Shown piece by piece: positions 53,540-64,000 of a stretch of 64,000 nucleotides of DNA. The notes under the pieces were generated by a model. It made no database searches. It had not been told where the DNA came from and was given only the letters and a program-made list of their open reading frames with translations. This stretch comes from Coccinella septempunctata (lineage: Eukaryota > Arthropoda > Insecta > Coleoptera > Coccinellidae). Numbering within the stretch: position 1 is the stretch's first letter; every line of letters starts with the position of its first letter. Made by a program: the position numbers and the translations under genes. The stretch is taken from assembly GCF_907165205.1 (NCBI RefSeq), contig NC_058196.1:10954501-11018500 (forward strand), read 5' to 3'.

Positions 53540-54291
53540 TTTTGGGTCAAATATTGTTCAGATGAATGGAAATATACAGAAGGAACTACCTATTTTCAAT
53601 GGCTTTCCAATGCTCTAAATCTCTCAGTGATCTGGGTTTTCAATTGAATAATGCTGGTCAAAAACCTTTCATCTTTTGAATCATGTCCTCTGAAATGATA
53701 AATTTTCCGGTTTTGAATCGATAAAGACGACTACCATCTCTCCACAAAAACAATAATTTTTTAACTATTCCGAGACTAACACCATGCATATACCTAATAG
53801 TAGGAGAAACTGGAAATCATTCCTATACTCAAATCAGTCAAGGCTGAATGACCCTTATGGTGTTCACCATATAATCCTGATAAAAAACCTTCATCTGATC
53901 TCAAATCAGTGGAAACGACTTTATGGTTTTCATATGTACCTCTGGCAAGACATTTATCGCACCCATAATATCCATTATGACCCATTGTGCATGTTTTTGA
54001 TGGAACATTTGGCAGGGGTATCACAACAAGATGATCTACATGATATAGTTATAACCGAGCTTCCATGTATAAAGCCATCAGTCAAATAATATTTCACTTC
54101 ATTTATGAATTGCAGGAAGAAATTCGAAAATGGTGGTTTAGGTGTTCCTAAATATATGCTACAGGGAATGCTGATTCATTTGGATATTCTGCAATTTTAC
54201 ATAAAATAATCCAAAATGATTCCTCTGTACTCTCATGAATAGATAAACCGTCTACATTGAAATCAAGACTATAATTCAAATTGTCATCATC
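53540..54291 (-). pseudogene. CACTA/EnSpm-like transposase, C-terminal part
   Basis: Read on the minus strand: DDDNLNYSLDFNVDGLSIHE, FWIILCKIAEYPNESAFPVA, PPFSNFFLQFINEVKYYLTD, then CTMGHNGYYGCDKCLARGTY, a zinc-ribbon-like CxxC pair, and a GEHHKGHSALTDLSIGM block. DYMHGVSLGIVKKLL and KLLFLWRDGSRLYRF follow downstream, with a LEHWKAIENR segment near 53620. This series (DxDG, GHxGYxxCxxC, HH, DxMHxVxLG) is that of CACTA/EnSpm-like transposases of insects. Frameshifts near 54010 and 53790 and several stops show it is dead. The gene continues on the other side of the insertion at 54294. Confidence 0.82.
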
Positions 54292-54293
54292 AT

Positions 54294-55421
54294 CCCAACA
54301 AACACAATATACAGCAACTGTACAAATACTGCACTACAAGTGCCACCAGCGCAGAGATTGCTGTACTGAAACTGCACAGTTTCTGTATTGATAATTCTGC
54401 ATTTTCAAAATGCAGTTTTTGATGTACAGTGACTGCATAGTTTCTGTATTGATAATACTGCATTTTCAAAACGCAGTTTTTGATATACAGTAACTGCACA
54501 GTTTCTGTATTGATAATTCTGCATTTTCAAAACACAATTTTTGATGTACAGTGACTGCACAGTTTCTGTATTGATAATTCTGCATTTTCAAAACGCAGTT
54601 TTTGATGTACAGTAACTTCATAGTTTCTGTATTGATAATTCTGCATTTTCAAAACGCAGTTCTTGATGTACAGTTTCTGCACAGTTTCTGTATTGATAAT
54701 TCTGCATTTTCAAAACGCAGTTTTTGATGAACAGTAACTGCACAGTTTCTGTATTGATAATTCTGCGTTTCAAAAATGGAGTTTTTGATGTACAGTAACT
54801 GAACAGTTTCTGTATTGATAATTCTGCATTTTCAAAACACAGTTCTTGATGTACAGTAACTGCACAGTTTCTGTATTGATAATTCTGCATTTTCAAAACG
54901 CAGTATTTGATATACAGTGACTGCACAGTTTCTGTATTTGCAATTCTTCATTTCAAAAATGGAGTGGATTTAAAGTGCAACTTACTGTATAGTTTTAGCA
55001 CAGTGTCTATTGTTTATAAAATACAGCTTGCTGTACAGTTTTTGCACAGTGACCAAACTGCATATAGAATACAGCTAGCTGTACAGTTTTTGCACAGTGA
55101 CCACTGCATTTGAAGTGTAGTTTACTGTACAGTTTTTGCATAGTGACAACTGCATTTAAAGTACAACTTGCTGTACAGTTTCAGCACGTCACTGCTGCAT
55201 TTGAAGTGCAGCTTGCTGTACAGTAATTGCAATACCATCGCTGTTTTTGAAGTGCAGCTGTGGCTGTATGTCGAATGCAGTTTGTACTCTACAGTAACTG
55301 CACAGTCCACCGGGACATATACGGTCTTTTTTGGTGCAGTTATTGCATTACCGTCACTGCAGTCAATTGAAGCAACGAAGTACAGTTTTTGTACAGTGAC
55401 TGGATTTCAGTGTTTGCTGGG
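54294..55421 (+). mobile_element. 1128-bp tandem-array DNA element, 2-bp target duplication
   Basis: Ends CCCAACAAACAC (54294) and GTGTTTGCTGGG (to 55421) are flanked by AT on both sides (54292-54293, 55422-55423). Removing the element joins GILKVFQKY to DDDNLNY in the transposase frame, which confirms the exact boundaries. Ten units of exactly 61 bp (TGCACAGTTTCTG landmark at 54373, 54434, 54495 ... 54922) fill the left part. Units of about 46 bp (CTGTACAG at 55031, 55079, 55125, 55171, 55216) fill the right part. No coding capacity. Confidence 0.93.
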
Positions 55422-55423
55422 AT

Positions 55424-56030
55424 ATTTCTGAAAAACTTTCAGAATTCCGATTCTCAATCCAAAATAATAAAAATGTCCTTGGCCCATATTTGACAAACAA
55501 TTACTAGACGGAGTTTTGAGAAGAGATCTAGCATCTTGAGGCAAATTTTCTAAATTTTGAATAGTATTCAACCATTTCAAACAATCTGAGACTGCGCAAT
55601 GGGTTATATTATGTTGTAAAGAACAAGACCTCAAAAAATCTGCTGAACGGATATGATCATATCTTGATCTATGATTATCTAATATGAGGTGATCATCATT
55701 GCTATCATCACCATTTATCAGTGATATACTTTCAGCTACATCTTCCGAATCTGATGTTGTTCGATTAAATCCACTCTTATTAGCAGATGTCCACTGAAGT
55801 GTTTTTTTTGTATGTTGTTAAGTTTAATAAAAGAACTACTTTCATCCGACTCAATGTTGGGTTCAAATGAGCTTGAATTGGGGCCTGGTTGATCTATATT
55901 CGTATGCATAGTATAAACCATTTGTTCTCTTTCTACTGTGCTCACAATATTGATGGCAGCTCTTTTGGACAAACGGTTTATTTGACGTCTACTTTTACGT
56001 TTCACGGGAACACATTTACTGAAAATCAAT
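55424..56030 (-). pseudogene. CACTA/EnSpm-like transposase, N-terminal part
   Basis: 55736-56029 (minus) is an N-terminal basic region with KRKSRRQINRLSKRAAINIV and an acidic PNIESDESSSFIKLNN, common at the start of these transposases. 55424-55634 continues with LQHNITHCAVSDCLKWLNTI, LPQDARSLLKTPSSN and GQGHFYYFGLRIGILKVFQK. It reads directly into 54291 once the array element is removed. A frame change separates the two blocks near 55735. Confidence 0.75.
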
Positions 56031-56736
56031 AATATGATATGATATGTAATAATAATGTGATTTATGCTTCATCACAGATCTATAAAAAAATCAACATCAA
56101 AATCTGAGATAAGGAATAAATCGCACTTGAGCATCATATAGAACTAACAGATCGAAAAAAAATGAGTGTGGTTTGTGTATGCTTGCTTTTACAGACTGAA
56201 GAAGTCTCGTATGGGTGCTTCAGAATGGAAATTGTTAGGATTGTACTTACTTTTCTTCCATGATCAATGTTACTGCCTTGCACAAAACACAAATAATATA
56301 GCTGCTTTGATGCTATAATAACTTCCACAGTAGGTACGTTTAAAAAATTTTCGGAGCAAGTAATAAGAAGCACAAAAGATAGCCGAGTGTGATTACAACT
56401 TTCAACTGAAACTAAAACTAACCTTCAACACAGGACACGCGGAAAGATACGGGAGAATTCCGCCACTTTCTTTCTTACAAATGAAATAGAGCCAACCGAA
56501 TTTCTCAGGAGCAAAAAGCATAACAGATGCACTAAAGTTTGCTTGTCGATGGCCAGCGCCGGGCCGACATTCCCTAAGGAAACAGTGGTTCATTCACGGT
56601 TGATATACCGTGGGCCTTCAAATTCATAGATACATGGAGCCATCAACTTTTAACCGATTAGTTAAAGATGCTGGGCCACGAACCCATCGTTCACGTAATT
56701 GGCCCGCCTGTTAAACGGGTATTCATGTTTGCTGGG
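56031..56736. other. Unassigned, presumed CACTA 5' flank
   Basis: No recognised gene. The minus frame at 56402-56593 has no known motif. Confidence 0.35.
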
Positions 56737-57295
56737 GTAACTTTATTTCAAAACCTGCATCTTTGGAATGCAAAATTATCAATACAAAAATTGTGCAGTA
56801 ACTGTATATCGAAAATTGCATATTCAAAATGCAGAAATATCAATATACAAACTATACAGTAACTGTCTTTCGAATATTGCATTTTTTAATGCAGAAGTAT
56901 CAATACAGAAACGGTGCAGTCACTGTGTATCAAAAACTGTAGTCTGAATATGCAGTATTATCAATACAGAAACTGTACAGTAACTGTTTATCTAATACTG
57001 CATATTTGAATGCTGAATAATCAATGCAGAAACCGTGCAGTCACTGTATATCAAAAAATGCATTTTCAAAATGTGGAAAAATCAATACAGAAACTGTACA
57101 AGGACTGTATATCGAATATTGCATTTCTAATGCAGAAGTATCAATACAGAATCTGTGCAGTAACTGTATATCAGAAACTGTATTTTAAAAATGCAGTATT
57201 ATCAATACAGAAATACTGTTAGTTCATATCAAATACTGCAGCATTATCGTTTTATATTACAGTACAGTAATTTCTGTGCTGCATTCAGGTGGCAC
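56737..57295 (-). repeat. 61-bp array element fragment, inverted
   Basis: Units recur at 56793, 56854, 56914 and further with about 61-bp spacing, in reverse orientation to the 54294 element. The right edge GGTGGCACTTGTA (57288) is the complement of TACAAGTGCCACC at 54338, inside the left end of that element. The outermost 40 bp and the 46-bp half are missing. Confidence 0.8.
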
Positions 57296-57589
57296 TTGTA
57301 ACGGAGCATTTCACCCAAATATTGAGAAGGTTAAAGAGAACTGGTCCTAACAGCAAGAATCTGATCAAAGCGAATAATACCTACGCTTGCTCAGCAGTGA
57401 GCTACTCATTCGGTATCATCTCTTGAACCGCTACCGATTTGGCAGCCCTACAGAGAAAACTTAGGACGATGCAAACAAAACACAATGAACACCAAAGCTC
57501 AATAAAACGGACAGAGTTGACAAAACACTTTGGGGTTAAAGGAACGAGGTGAACCATAATTACGTAGACATATCTGTGTCGAACTAATG

Positions 57590-58260
57590 GTTGACTTCCA
57601 GAAGGTTGTTTACCGAGACAGAGAGCTTCATCCAAGATCAGGTGATTCCAACAAGGAACGACATGAAATATATCACCAAGGGACCAAGGATGTCTCAGTT
57701 CCAGACGATAGCTGTCGTTATGGCTGTGCGGCACATCATCCAGCACATCACCGCGGGCACGTCAGAAGTACGCTGTTGCTGTTGCCACGATTCTTCACCA
57801 AGAATTGGCAAAAAAATACCAAATTCTAAGAGGTTCCCTATTACATATATTACATTATCATCCGGATGCTGTATTGGAAAACGACCATCACAGCCTCTAC
57901 TGTGAACGCACGGTTCTTATAGACCAGAAAATAACTCACAGTAGACAAGACCTCATTTTGTCGAATAAGGATTAAAACAGACCACTTTTTATCGACGTAG
58001 CTATACCAAATAATAACTATCTTTTCGATAGGCACACCGAAAAAATTTCAAAATACGGTGATCTCGAGCAACAAACAAGGAGACGGTGGAAGTGGAAAGC
58101 TTTCAAGACCATCCCTATTGTCATTTCATCCACAGGCCTGAAACCGAAGACACTACCAGAGAATTTAAGGAAACTTCAGTTGAACGAAAGTATTCATAGA
58201 GTCATGCGGTACTACTATGAACGGTGAGAACTGTACGCTAGTACATGGAGAATGCAGAGG
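57590..58260 (+). pseudogene. LINE C-terminal region, frameshifted
   Basis: Blocks in changing phases read FIQDQVIPTRNDMKYITKGP, DDSCRYGC, IIQHITAG, KKYQILRGSLLHILHYHPDA, VLENDHHSLYCERTVLIDQK, PLFIDVAIPNNNYLF, EKISKYGDLEQQTRRRWKWK and TIPIVISSTGLKPKTL. This is the post-RT region of a widespread insect non-LTR retrotransposon (Cys-His pocket, then a DVAIP-type motif). No RT is left and no tail is visible. I do not assign a clade. Confidence 0.6.
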
Positions 58261-58550
58261 AACACCGTCTGCTCTGAAAATAAGTGCGGGTGGATCAGGA
58301 TTCCATAACACGACTACCACCATGAGCCGGAAAACCTGGAAAGGGTTCCATCAGAGCTTAATTTTTTGAATATGTATTATATCTGGTATAAAGCCATAAT
58401 AAAAGTTTGCCCGTGATGGTTTTAGTAGCACATTGCACAGGTGCTGCTTGTTGATGGCGCACATGTGTTGAATGAGTTGTCTTCATCAAACTCCGCACCA
58501 TATCTGAATGTAATGAAGTAGAAAAAAAAAATTGCTCTTCATCAACTTAC

Positions 58551-58782
58551 ATCCATGCAGGAATTGATGTTGTTCTCTATTTTGATATCCACCTCCAAAG
58601 ATTCTCGAACTCTCAGGCTTTTAGGAAGCCTGAACTCCGCTTGTAGAGGACGGTAGACTTTTAATTGTACTGGAGCAGAGAAACGAAGACCAGTTCCAGA
58701 AGAAACCGAAAGAGCCCATAAAGACCATTTACCAGCCTCTTGAGGTGCAGAGATACTCAAACCAGTTGAAGATATTCGGGAT
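58551..58782 (-). CDS. Exon of an alpha-2-macroglobulin/TEP family gene
   Basis: The only convincing host exon. On the minus strand TTATTTCCAG ends at 58783 and GTAAGT begins at 58550, giving a 232-bp exon. The translation has STGLSISAPQEAGKWSLWAL, SVSSGTGLRFSAPVQLKVYR and PLQAEFRLPKSLRVRESLEV followed by NNINSCMDV. This matches the macroglobulin segment in which W-x-x-x-A-x-S-V-S-x-x-x-G-L precedes a beta-sandwich domain (PYS/PKS-x-x-R-x-E-x-x-x-V), as found in TEPs, Mcr and CD109. Such proteins are secreted or membrane-anchored immune or adhesion factors. The flanking exons were not found, so this is one exon in transposon-filled introns. It may also be a fragment. Confidence 0.72.
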
Positions 58783-58990
58783 CTGGAAATAAGAGAAACT
58801 AATGAGGGAAACTCGTGAGAAAACCGCTTCTTTGAGAGAATCAAGCAATACACCTTCTATAGTTCTATGATTTACTAGATGACTCGGCGAACTTCGTTTC
58901 GCTTCAAAAATATGGAATATTGTATCATTTTTGCCTCATTGTTTCTTCCGCACCAAGTGATCGATAAAATGAAATTAATGTATTAATATA

Positions 58991-60681
58991 CAGGGTGTGG
59001 CGTAATGAATGGATAATATTGAGCCTGGGGGTAGAGGACTCTATGGCGGTTCAGAAAAATATATTTTACGTTTAGTAAAAGTGCCTTGGTTTTCGAGATA
59101 TTCGAGATTTTCGAAAATTCAAGAGAATTACACACTTCGTCACTCGTTTTGCTGGCAAGACTACAAATGAGGGAATTTTTTCAAACTGTTTTTTGGATAG
59201 TATTCCTGGATAGATGATCTATCGAATGTAATTCATTATTTTTGAGGAGCATGAATAGTTCTTCATGAAAAAAAGATCTAACTCAACTTTTCCGTTTTGC
59301 TAATTTTTTTTCATAAGTTCAACCCAGCGCGGTGTAAAAAATAATATGGTTACCTGAGAGCCAATGCAAGAAAAAACATGCCAGTTTCATTGAGATTCCG
59401 AAATGGTATAACTCTCTGTATTCTCAGCATTAAATACAAAATAAATTCCTATTACAATCAGTTGAGGCCTAGTTTAATGTGAACAGTGTTTCTAAAATTT
59501 TTATTAGCTAAACTGAGAAATGCAAACAGAATGAAGCAATCGTCTATAAAAAGGTATTGAGCATTTACTGAAGCTCATGGTGGCCTCTTAGAGAATCTTT
59601 TGTGATATTTAATTCAATGAAACGATACTCATTTTGAAATTGTTGATATCCATGCAATATAAAGCTATGATTCATTAAAAAATGTAGACTATCTAGAGCA
59701 TGTATCAGAACTCATGGTGGCCAATTTAAGCATCATTTGTGATTTGTGAAACATTATTCAATGAAAGGATATTTTAAAATTGTTATTTTTTCTCGTTTTC
59801 TTTTATTATTGAACCCCAACGTTGTGAAATCAATATTTTCAAGTTATGCAATAAATTTCAGCATTTTTGTAACAAGGGTCTTGACTCAATGTAATGAAAA
59901 TTACCTAATTTTCAGCTTTTTTTCTTAATTACATAAGTGCTGAAATTCACTTCGTTACTTGAAATTCGCTTAACAACTATCAACTTTATAATTATAGGGC
60001 TTAATAATGAAAGAATACGAGGGAAAAAAACCAATTTTAAAATATTGTTTAATTGAATCGAGTTTTACAAAAAGTGTTCAAAGTGTGAATCAGGAGCTGT
60101 ACTAGATGCTCTACAACTTCTTATGAATAATTGCTTTATTCTGCTTGCAAGTCTCATTTCAGTTGCTAAAAATTAAAGAAAAAGGCTCACGTCAAACTCT
60201 GATGCCTTGACTCATTGTAATAGAAATTTATTTTGTATTTAATGCTGAAAATAGAGTGAGTTATACCATTTCAGAATCTCAGAGAAACAGGCATGTTTTC
60301 TCTTGCTTTGGCACTCAGGTAACTATATTATTTTTCACACCAGGCTGGGTTGAACTTAGGAAAAAAAATAAGCAAAACGGAAAATTTGAGTTAATTCTTT
60401 TATTCATGAAAAACTATTCATGCGCCTCAAAAATAATAATTTACATTTGATAGCGCATCTATCCAGGAATACTATCCAAAAAACAGTTGGAAAAAATTCC
60501 TTCATTTGGAGTCTTGCCTGCAAAAAGAGTGGCGAAGGGTGTGATTTTCTTGAATTTTCGAAAATCTCGAATATCTCGAAAACCAAGGCACTTTTACTAA
60601 ACGTAAAATATATTTTTCTGAACCGCCATAGAGTCCTCTACCTGCAGGCTCCATATTATCCATTCATTACGCCACACCCTG
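58991..60681. mobile_element. TA-target foldback element with ~480-580 bp inverted arms
   Basis: Ends CAGGGTGTGGCGTAATGAAT and the complement finishing CGCCACACCCTG are flanked by TA (58989-58990, 60682-60683). Arms of about 480 bp are clearly inverted and a weaker match continues to about 580 bp. The centre contains a direct repeat (CTCATGGTGGCC at 59575 and 59713). No transposase. The CAGGGT end is shared with the MITE at 37783, so both suit a Tc1/mariner-like source. Confidence 0.88.
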
Positions 60682-60868
60682 TATATATAATACAAATATA
60701 AAAAAATATTTTAATTATATAGAATCAGATACATTCATATTTCAATCGGACATTAAAGAGATTTGAGAAAAACAACTTTTCAGTGATTAATGTACCTAGG
60801 ATCAGTTACCTCATTTCAACTGGAAAGCACATATTCCGTACAAATCACACAGAGAATAACCATACATC

Positions 60869-61054
60869 TGTTACGATATGCAATGTCTATTGAATACCTA
60901 ATATATGTAACTGCGCATATGACGTCACAGATTGTAATGCGCTCCGGTCTAGGAACCTGTTGTACAGTCAGTCAATAACGAGAGTCAATAAAGTCATCCA
61001 CAAAGTCAAGTCGTCTGTCAGTTACCATCCAGCAATATAATATAATAAATAACA
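60869..61054 (+). repeat. gypsy 5' LTR (186 bp)
   Basis: Starts TGTTACGATATG and ends AATAACA, followed directly by TGGTGTCAGG (61055), a primer site seen in many insect gypsy elements. It contains AATAAAGTC at about 60986. The partner LTR is not visible. Confidence 0.8.
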
Positions 61055-61157
61055 TGGTGTCAGGTGTAAAAACCCAAAAATAAGAGAGAATTTCGAATAC
61101 TTTCTATTCTTTCTTTAAAACTAAATATAAATTTAGTAAAAGTCGTCTTCAACCTTC

Positions 61158-61529
61158 GTGATGAAAGGAGATGAAGAAAAGCCGATGTCGAGGTTAGGTG
61201 AACATGGCAGAAGTATGTCGTCGACAATTCCTTTTCTAAAAGTGGACAGAAACAAGAACATGAAAACAACATGGGAAAAATGGTTACAAAGGTACGAAAT
61301 CTATATTATGGCAACTAATTTAGATTCGGAAACCGAAACAAGAAAAGTTGCAATTTTACTGCACAATATTGGAGCAGATGGCCTGGAAGTTTTCAATTCC
61401 TTCAATAAAGATATAAAATCAGTCAAACACGATGAAGTAATAAAATTATTAACCGATTATTTCGTTCCGAAAAGATATCTAACCGTCAACAGACATCATT
61501 TTTTTTTCAAGAAAACAAACAACATCTGA
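61158..61529 (+). pseudogene. gypsy Gag, N-terminal part
   Basis: Reads MKTTWEKWLQRYEIYIMATN, ETRKVAILLHNIGADGLEVF and HDEVIKLLTDYFVPKR, the capsid pattern of this gypsy type. It ends in a T-run (61499-61508). Reading past this run in another phase gives ETIDTFLTCLTNLSNECEFG and leads into 61630, so a single length change in the homopolymer broke a Gag-Pol frame. Confidence 0.85.
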
Positions 61530-61629
61530 AACTATCGACACGTTTCTCACATGTCTCACTAATTTATCGAACGAATGTGAATTTGGATCATTACGTGATT
61601 CACTTATTAAGGATATTTTCATTTCAAAT

Positions 61630-63426
61630 ATGGCTCACAAATATTCCAACATAAGGGAACGTCTACTTGAAGAAGATGTTGATTTGAAAGAATCAATTAA
61701 AATTGCTAGATCGATGGTAATGTCTCAAGAAAATAATTTCATATTGGAGTACAACAGTTCACCAAGTGCACTAAGGGTATCCACACGTCAAAGGAGTAGT
61801 CAGAACTTCGAGTCAAAGGAAAGAAAATTCCGATCTCATAGTCAGTCTCAACAGGCATCTGCTTGTGGCAGATGTGGTCAAGTTCATCGTCAACAGTGTC
61901 CAGCCAAAGGAGCAAAATGCAGGTCATGTAATCTTTACAATCACTTTGCAAAATTTTGTTTTTCTAAAAAGTCTAATGAAGTGAATAAAGTGAAAAATAA
62001 GGTAAATTTTTCGAATAAAGTTGTCAAAAGAGCAGAAAGCTTAGAAAACTGTCAAAATGAATATTTTGTAGGAACTTTGTCTAGTCTAAATAATAATTAT
62101 TTTAAATCGAATGAAAAAAATTGGTGCATTGATATAATATTTAATGGTCAAAATGTCAATTGTGTTATAGATACAGGAGCTGATATCAATGTTATGTCTA
62201 AGAATACATTCAATACCTTAAAGTCAAGAAATAGTAAAATTAACAAAATAGATATTCAAGTAAGTGGATTAGGAGGTAACAGAATTCCAGTAATAGGAGA
62301 ATTCGAAATAATTGGTGAATACCAGAATTCAAAATTGAATTTGTCATTTATATTAGTCGATATAGATTGTAAAACTATAATTGGTTTACCCACTTGTGAA
62401 AATTTTAGTTTAATCAAAAAAAATTTTTACTGTCAATCTAATGAAAATATTGAATTTTTACATTCTTTTAATGATTTATTTAATGGTTTAGGCTGTTTAC
62501 CACCAATATGTTCTATTTCAACGAGGCCAGATGTTCAACCAAAGGTTGATACCCCTCGTAAAGTACCATTTCAACTACGTCAGGCTCTAAAAAAAGAGTT
62601 GGAAAGAATGGAGGCTCAAGGAGTGATTGAAAAAATTACGAAACCTACTGAATGGGTAAATTCTATAGTTCTTGTCAAAAAGTCTGATGATTCTTTGAGA
62701 TTTTGTTTAGATCCCAGAAATCTAAATAAAGCCATTTTAAGATCTCATTTTCCTATACCTAATTTGGATGAGATAAGGCACAAATTAAAAGATGCAACAG
62801 TTTTTTCGCATCTAGATGCTTATTCAGGATTTTGGATGCTTAGATTGGATGAAAAAAGTTCAGATTTAACAACTTTTCAAACGTGTTTTGGTAAATATAA
62901 ATTTTTGAGATTGCCATATGGTATATCTTCAGCCTCAGAAATATTCTACAAAGTAATGGTAGATCTTTCTGGCCATATGCCAGGTGTTCTAATATTTATC
63001 GATGATATTCTGATTTATGGTAGGGATGAAAGAGAACATAATGAACGTTTAAGAGCAGTGTTAGAGGAAATGAGAGAAGTCAATCTAAAATTAAATAAAG
63101 CCAAATGTAAATTCTGTCTAAATAAAGTCACATTTTTTGGTCATGAATTCTCAGCCTTAGGTATAAAGCCAGATTACAATAAAGTTAAAGCAATTTCTGA
63201 AATGCCGAGTCCAAATAATGTTAAAGATTTACAGAGATTCTTAGGTATGATAAATTATCTGTCACCTTTCATTGAAAACTTGTCAGAGAAAACTAGAATT
63301 TTGAGAGATCTGTTGAAGAAGGATTCAGCTTGGATTTGGGATGCAAACTATGAAAGAGAATTTGAAATTTTAAAAAATTGTATAATCTCAGTACCAGTTC
63401 TTGCACACTATGATCCAGAAAAGAAA
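61630..63426 (+). pseudogene. gypsy Gag C-terminus, protease, RT and start of RNase H
   Basis: Zinc-binding CGRCGQVHRQQC and CRSCNLYNHFAKFC, then protease CVIDTGADINVMSK. RT has VNSIVLVKKSDDSLRFCLDP, FSHLDAYSGFWMLRLDEKSS (first Asp), LRLPYGISSASEIFYK, LIFIDDILIYGRDEREHNE (IDD instead of YxDD) and FFGHEFSALGIKP. RNase H only just begins (SVPVLAHYDPEKK). The sequence then passes at about 63427 into integrase in another phase. Confidence 0.9.
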
Positions 63427-64000
63427 AGTCGAATGGTCAAGCAGAAAGTTCTGTAAAGATAATAAAAAATATGTAAAGAAATTGTCATGATACGAACACA
63501 GATCCTTATATTTCATTATTACATTATCGCAATACATCCAAGGAGAATTTGCCATCTCCTGCCAACTTCTTATGTCGAGGCAACTTCGTTGTACTCTCCC
63601 TGTAAGTGAAAATAATTTAAAGCCAAAAGTTATCAGATTTAAAGAATATAATGAATGTAAGGAAAACAATCAGTCAAAAAGGAGAAAATTTTATCGTAGT
63701 CGCAAAAAACCTTTACCTGAATTAAAAATTGGTCGAAGAGTATTCTTCAAAAAGTCGAAGTCCGATCCATGGCTTCAGGCGGTAGTACATAAGTCATTAG
63801 GTAATAGATCGTATATTGTGAAAACAAATAATGGTCAATTTTTTCGTCGCAATAGAGTTCATATTCGAGAATATGTAGATTCCAAATTTCGGGAAAAATC
63901 CGATAGAGATCTAAATTCCGTCCAAAATGAGCCAATGCAGTCTTTCCACCCCTTTGAGCCAAGTAATGCAACTCAAAAGGGAATAATTGAAGATAATATC
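63427..64000 (+). pseudogene. gypsy integrase C-terminal part
   Basis: Reads NGQAESSVKIIKNM, the segment around the catalytic Glu, then DPYISLLHYRNT (the conserved LLxYRNTP-type helix) and, in another phase, the tail KPLPELKIGRRVFFKKS with SYIVKTNNGQFFRRNRVHIR at the end. Everything from RNase H to the first two catalytic Asp residues is deleted. Confidence 0.82.

Larger units (their letters stand above)
60869..64000 (+). mobile_element. Ty3/gypsy retrotransposon with internal deletion, runs off window
   Basis: 5' LTR, primer site, gag-pol up to the start of RNase H, then a deletion joining to the end of integrase. The 3' LTR is beyond the window. Confidence 0.9.

Noticed and set aside
54373..54990. 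Minus-strand frames across the 61-bp array (repeated YQYRNCAVTVHQ-type peptide)
   Set aside because: The peptide repeats only because the DNA unit does, phases change with each 61-bp step and there is no start or signal context.
57402..57746. Minus-strand 114-codon frame
   Set aside because: It is opposite to the LINE C-terminal blocks, which explain the sequence on the plus strand.

Overview
This window is a repeat-dense eukaryotic locus, most likely from an insect. The evidence is the mix of element families (Ty1/copia, Ty3/gypsy including errantivirus-like copies, BEL/Pao, several APE-type LINEs, Penelope-like, CACTA-like, hAT-type and TA-target MITEs) and one spliced exon of the alpha-2-macroglobulin/TEP family at 58551-58782 (minus). 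No bacterial operons, tRNA, rRNA or CRISPR arrays were seen. Nearly every long reading frame belongs to a mobile element, and most are broken.

Layout: 1-3059 is the 3' part of a copia element with its 3' LTR. 3829-9226 and 15936-16790 are broken pieces of errantivirus-like gypsy elements (gag, protease, RT, an env-like fragment, a tRNA-Ser-type primer site), cut up by a scrambled LINE whose 452-bp arms are inverted around the env fragment. 9227-15935 is a well preserved 6.7-kb gypsy element with 1.5-kb LTRs and a 4-bp target duplication; its pol is fused to a spliced leader copied from its own LTR. 16940-18480 is a LINE relic. 19145-30707 is an 11.6-kb BEL/Pao element (877-bp LTRs, 5-bp duplication). 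It contains a 4.4-kb LINE at 22604-27027, which in turn contains a 1.1-kb minus-strand Jockey-like LINE at 25582-26700. 31166-36168 is an internally deleted minus-strand gypsy element carrying a hAT-type element (33714-35284, 8-bp duplication). 36350-37767 is a tandem-array DNA element with a nested foldback element. 37783-38372 is a TA-target MITE, 38380-40941 a Jockey LINE and 42348-46004 a nearly full-length LINE.

46810-52477 is the most interesting region. It is a head-to-head dimer of Penelope-like fragments (RT, GIY-YIG endonuclease, hammerhead core) flanked by 13-bp direct repeats. Inside it sits a 1.6-kb insertion flanked by 12-bp direct repeats. That insertion is made of 491-bp units, also arranged head-to-head, and each complete unit encodes a type I hammerhead ribozyme with a palindromic stem III. 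I read it as a retrozyme-like non-autonomous retroelement nested in its plausible mobiliser.

53540-56030 (minus) is a CACTA/EnSpm-like transposase relic split by a 1128-bp element built of 61-bp and 46-bp tandem arrays. The insertion has a 2-bp duplication, and the flanking reading frame runs on cleanly across it. 57590-58260 is a LINE C-terminal relic. 58551-58782 is the TEP/macroglobulin exon. 58991-60681 is a foldback TA element. 60869-64000 is a gypsy element with an internal deletion that runs off the window.
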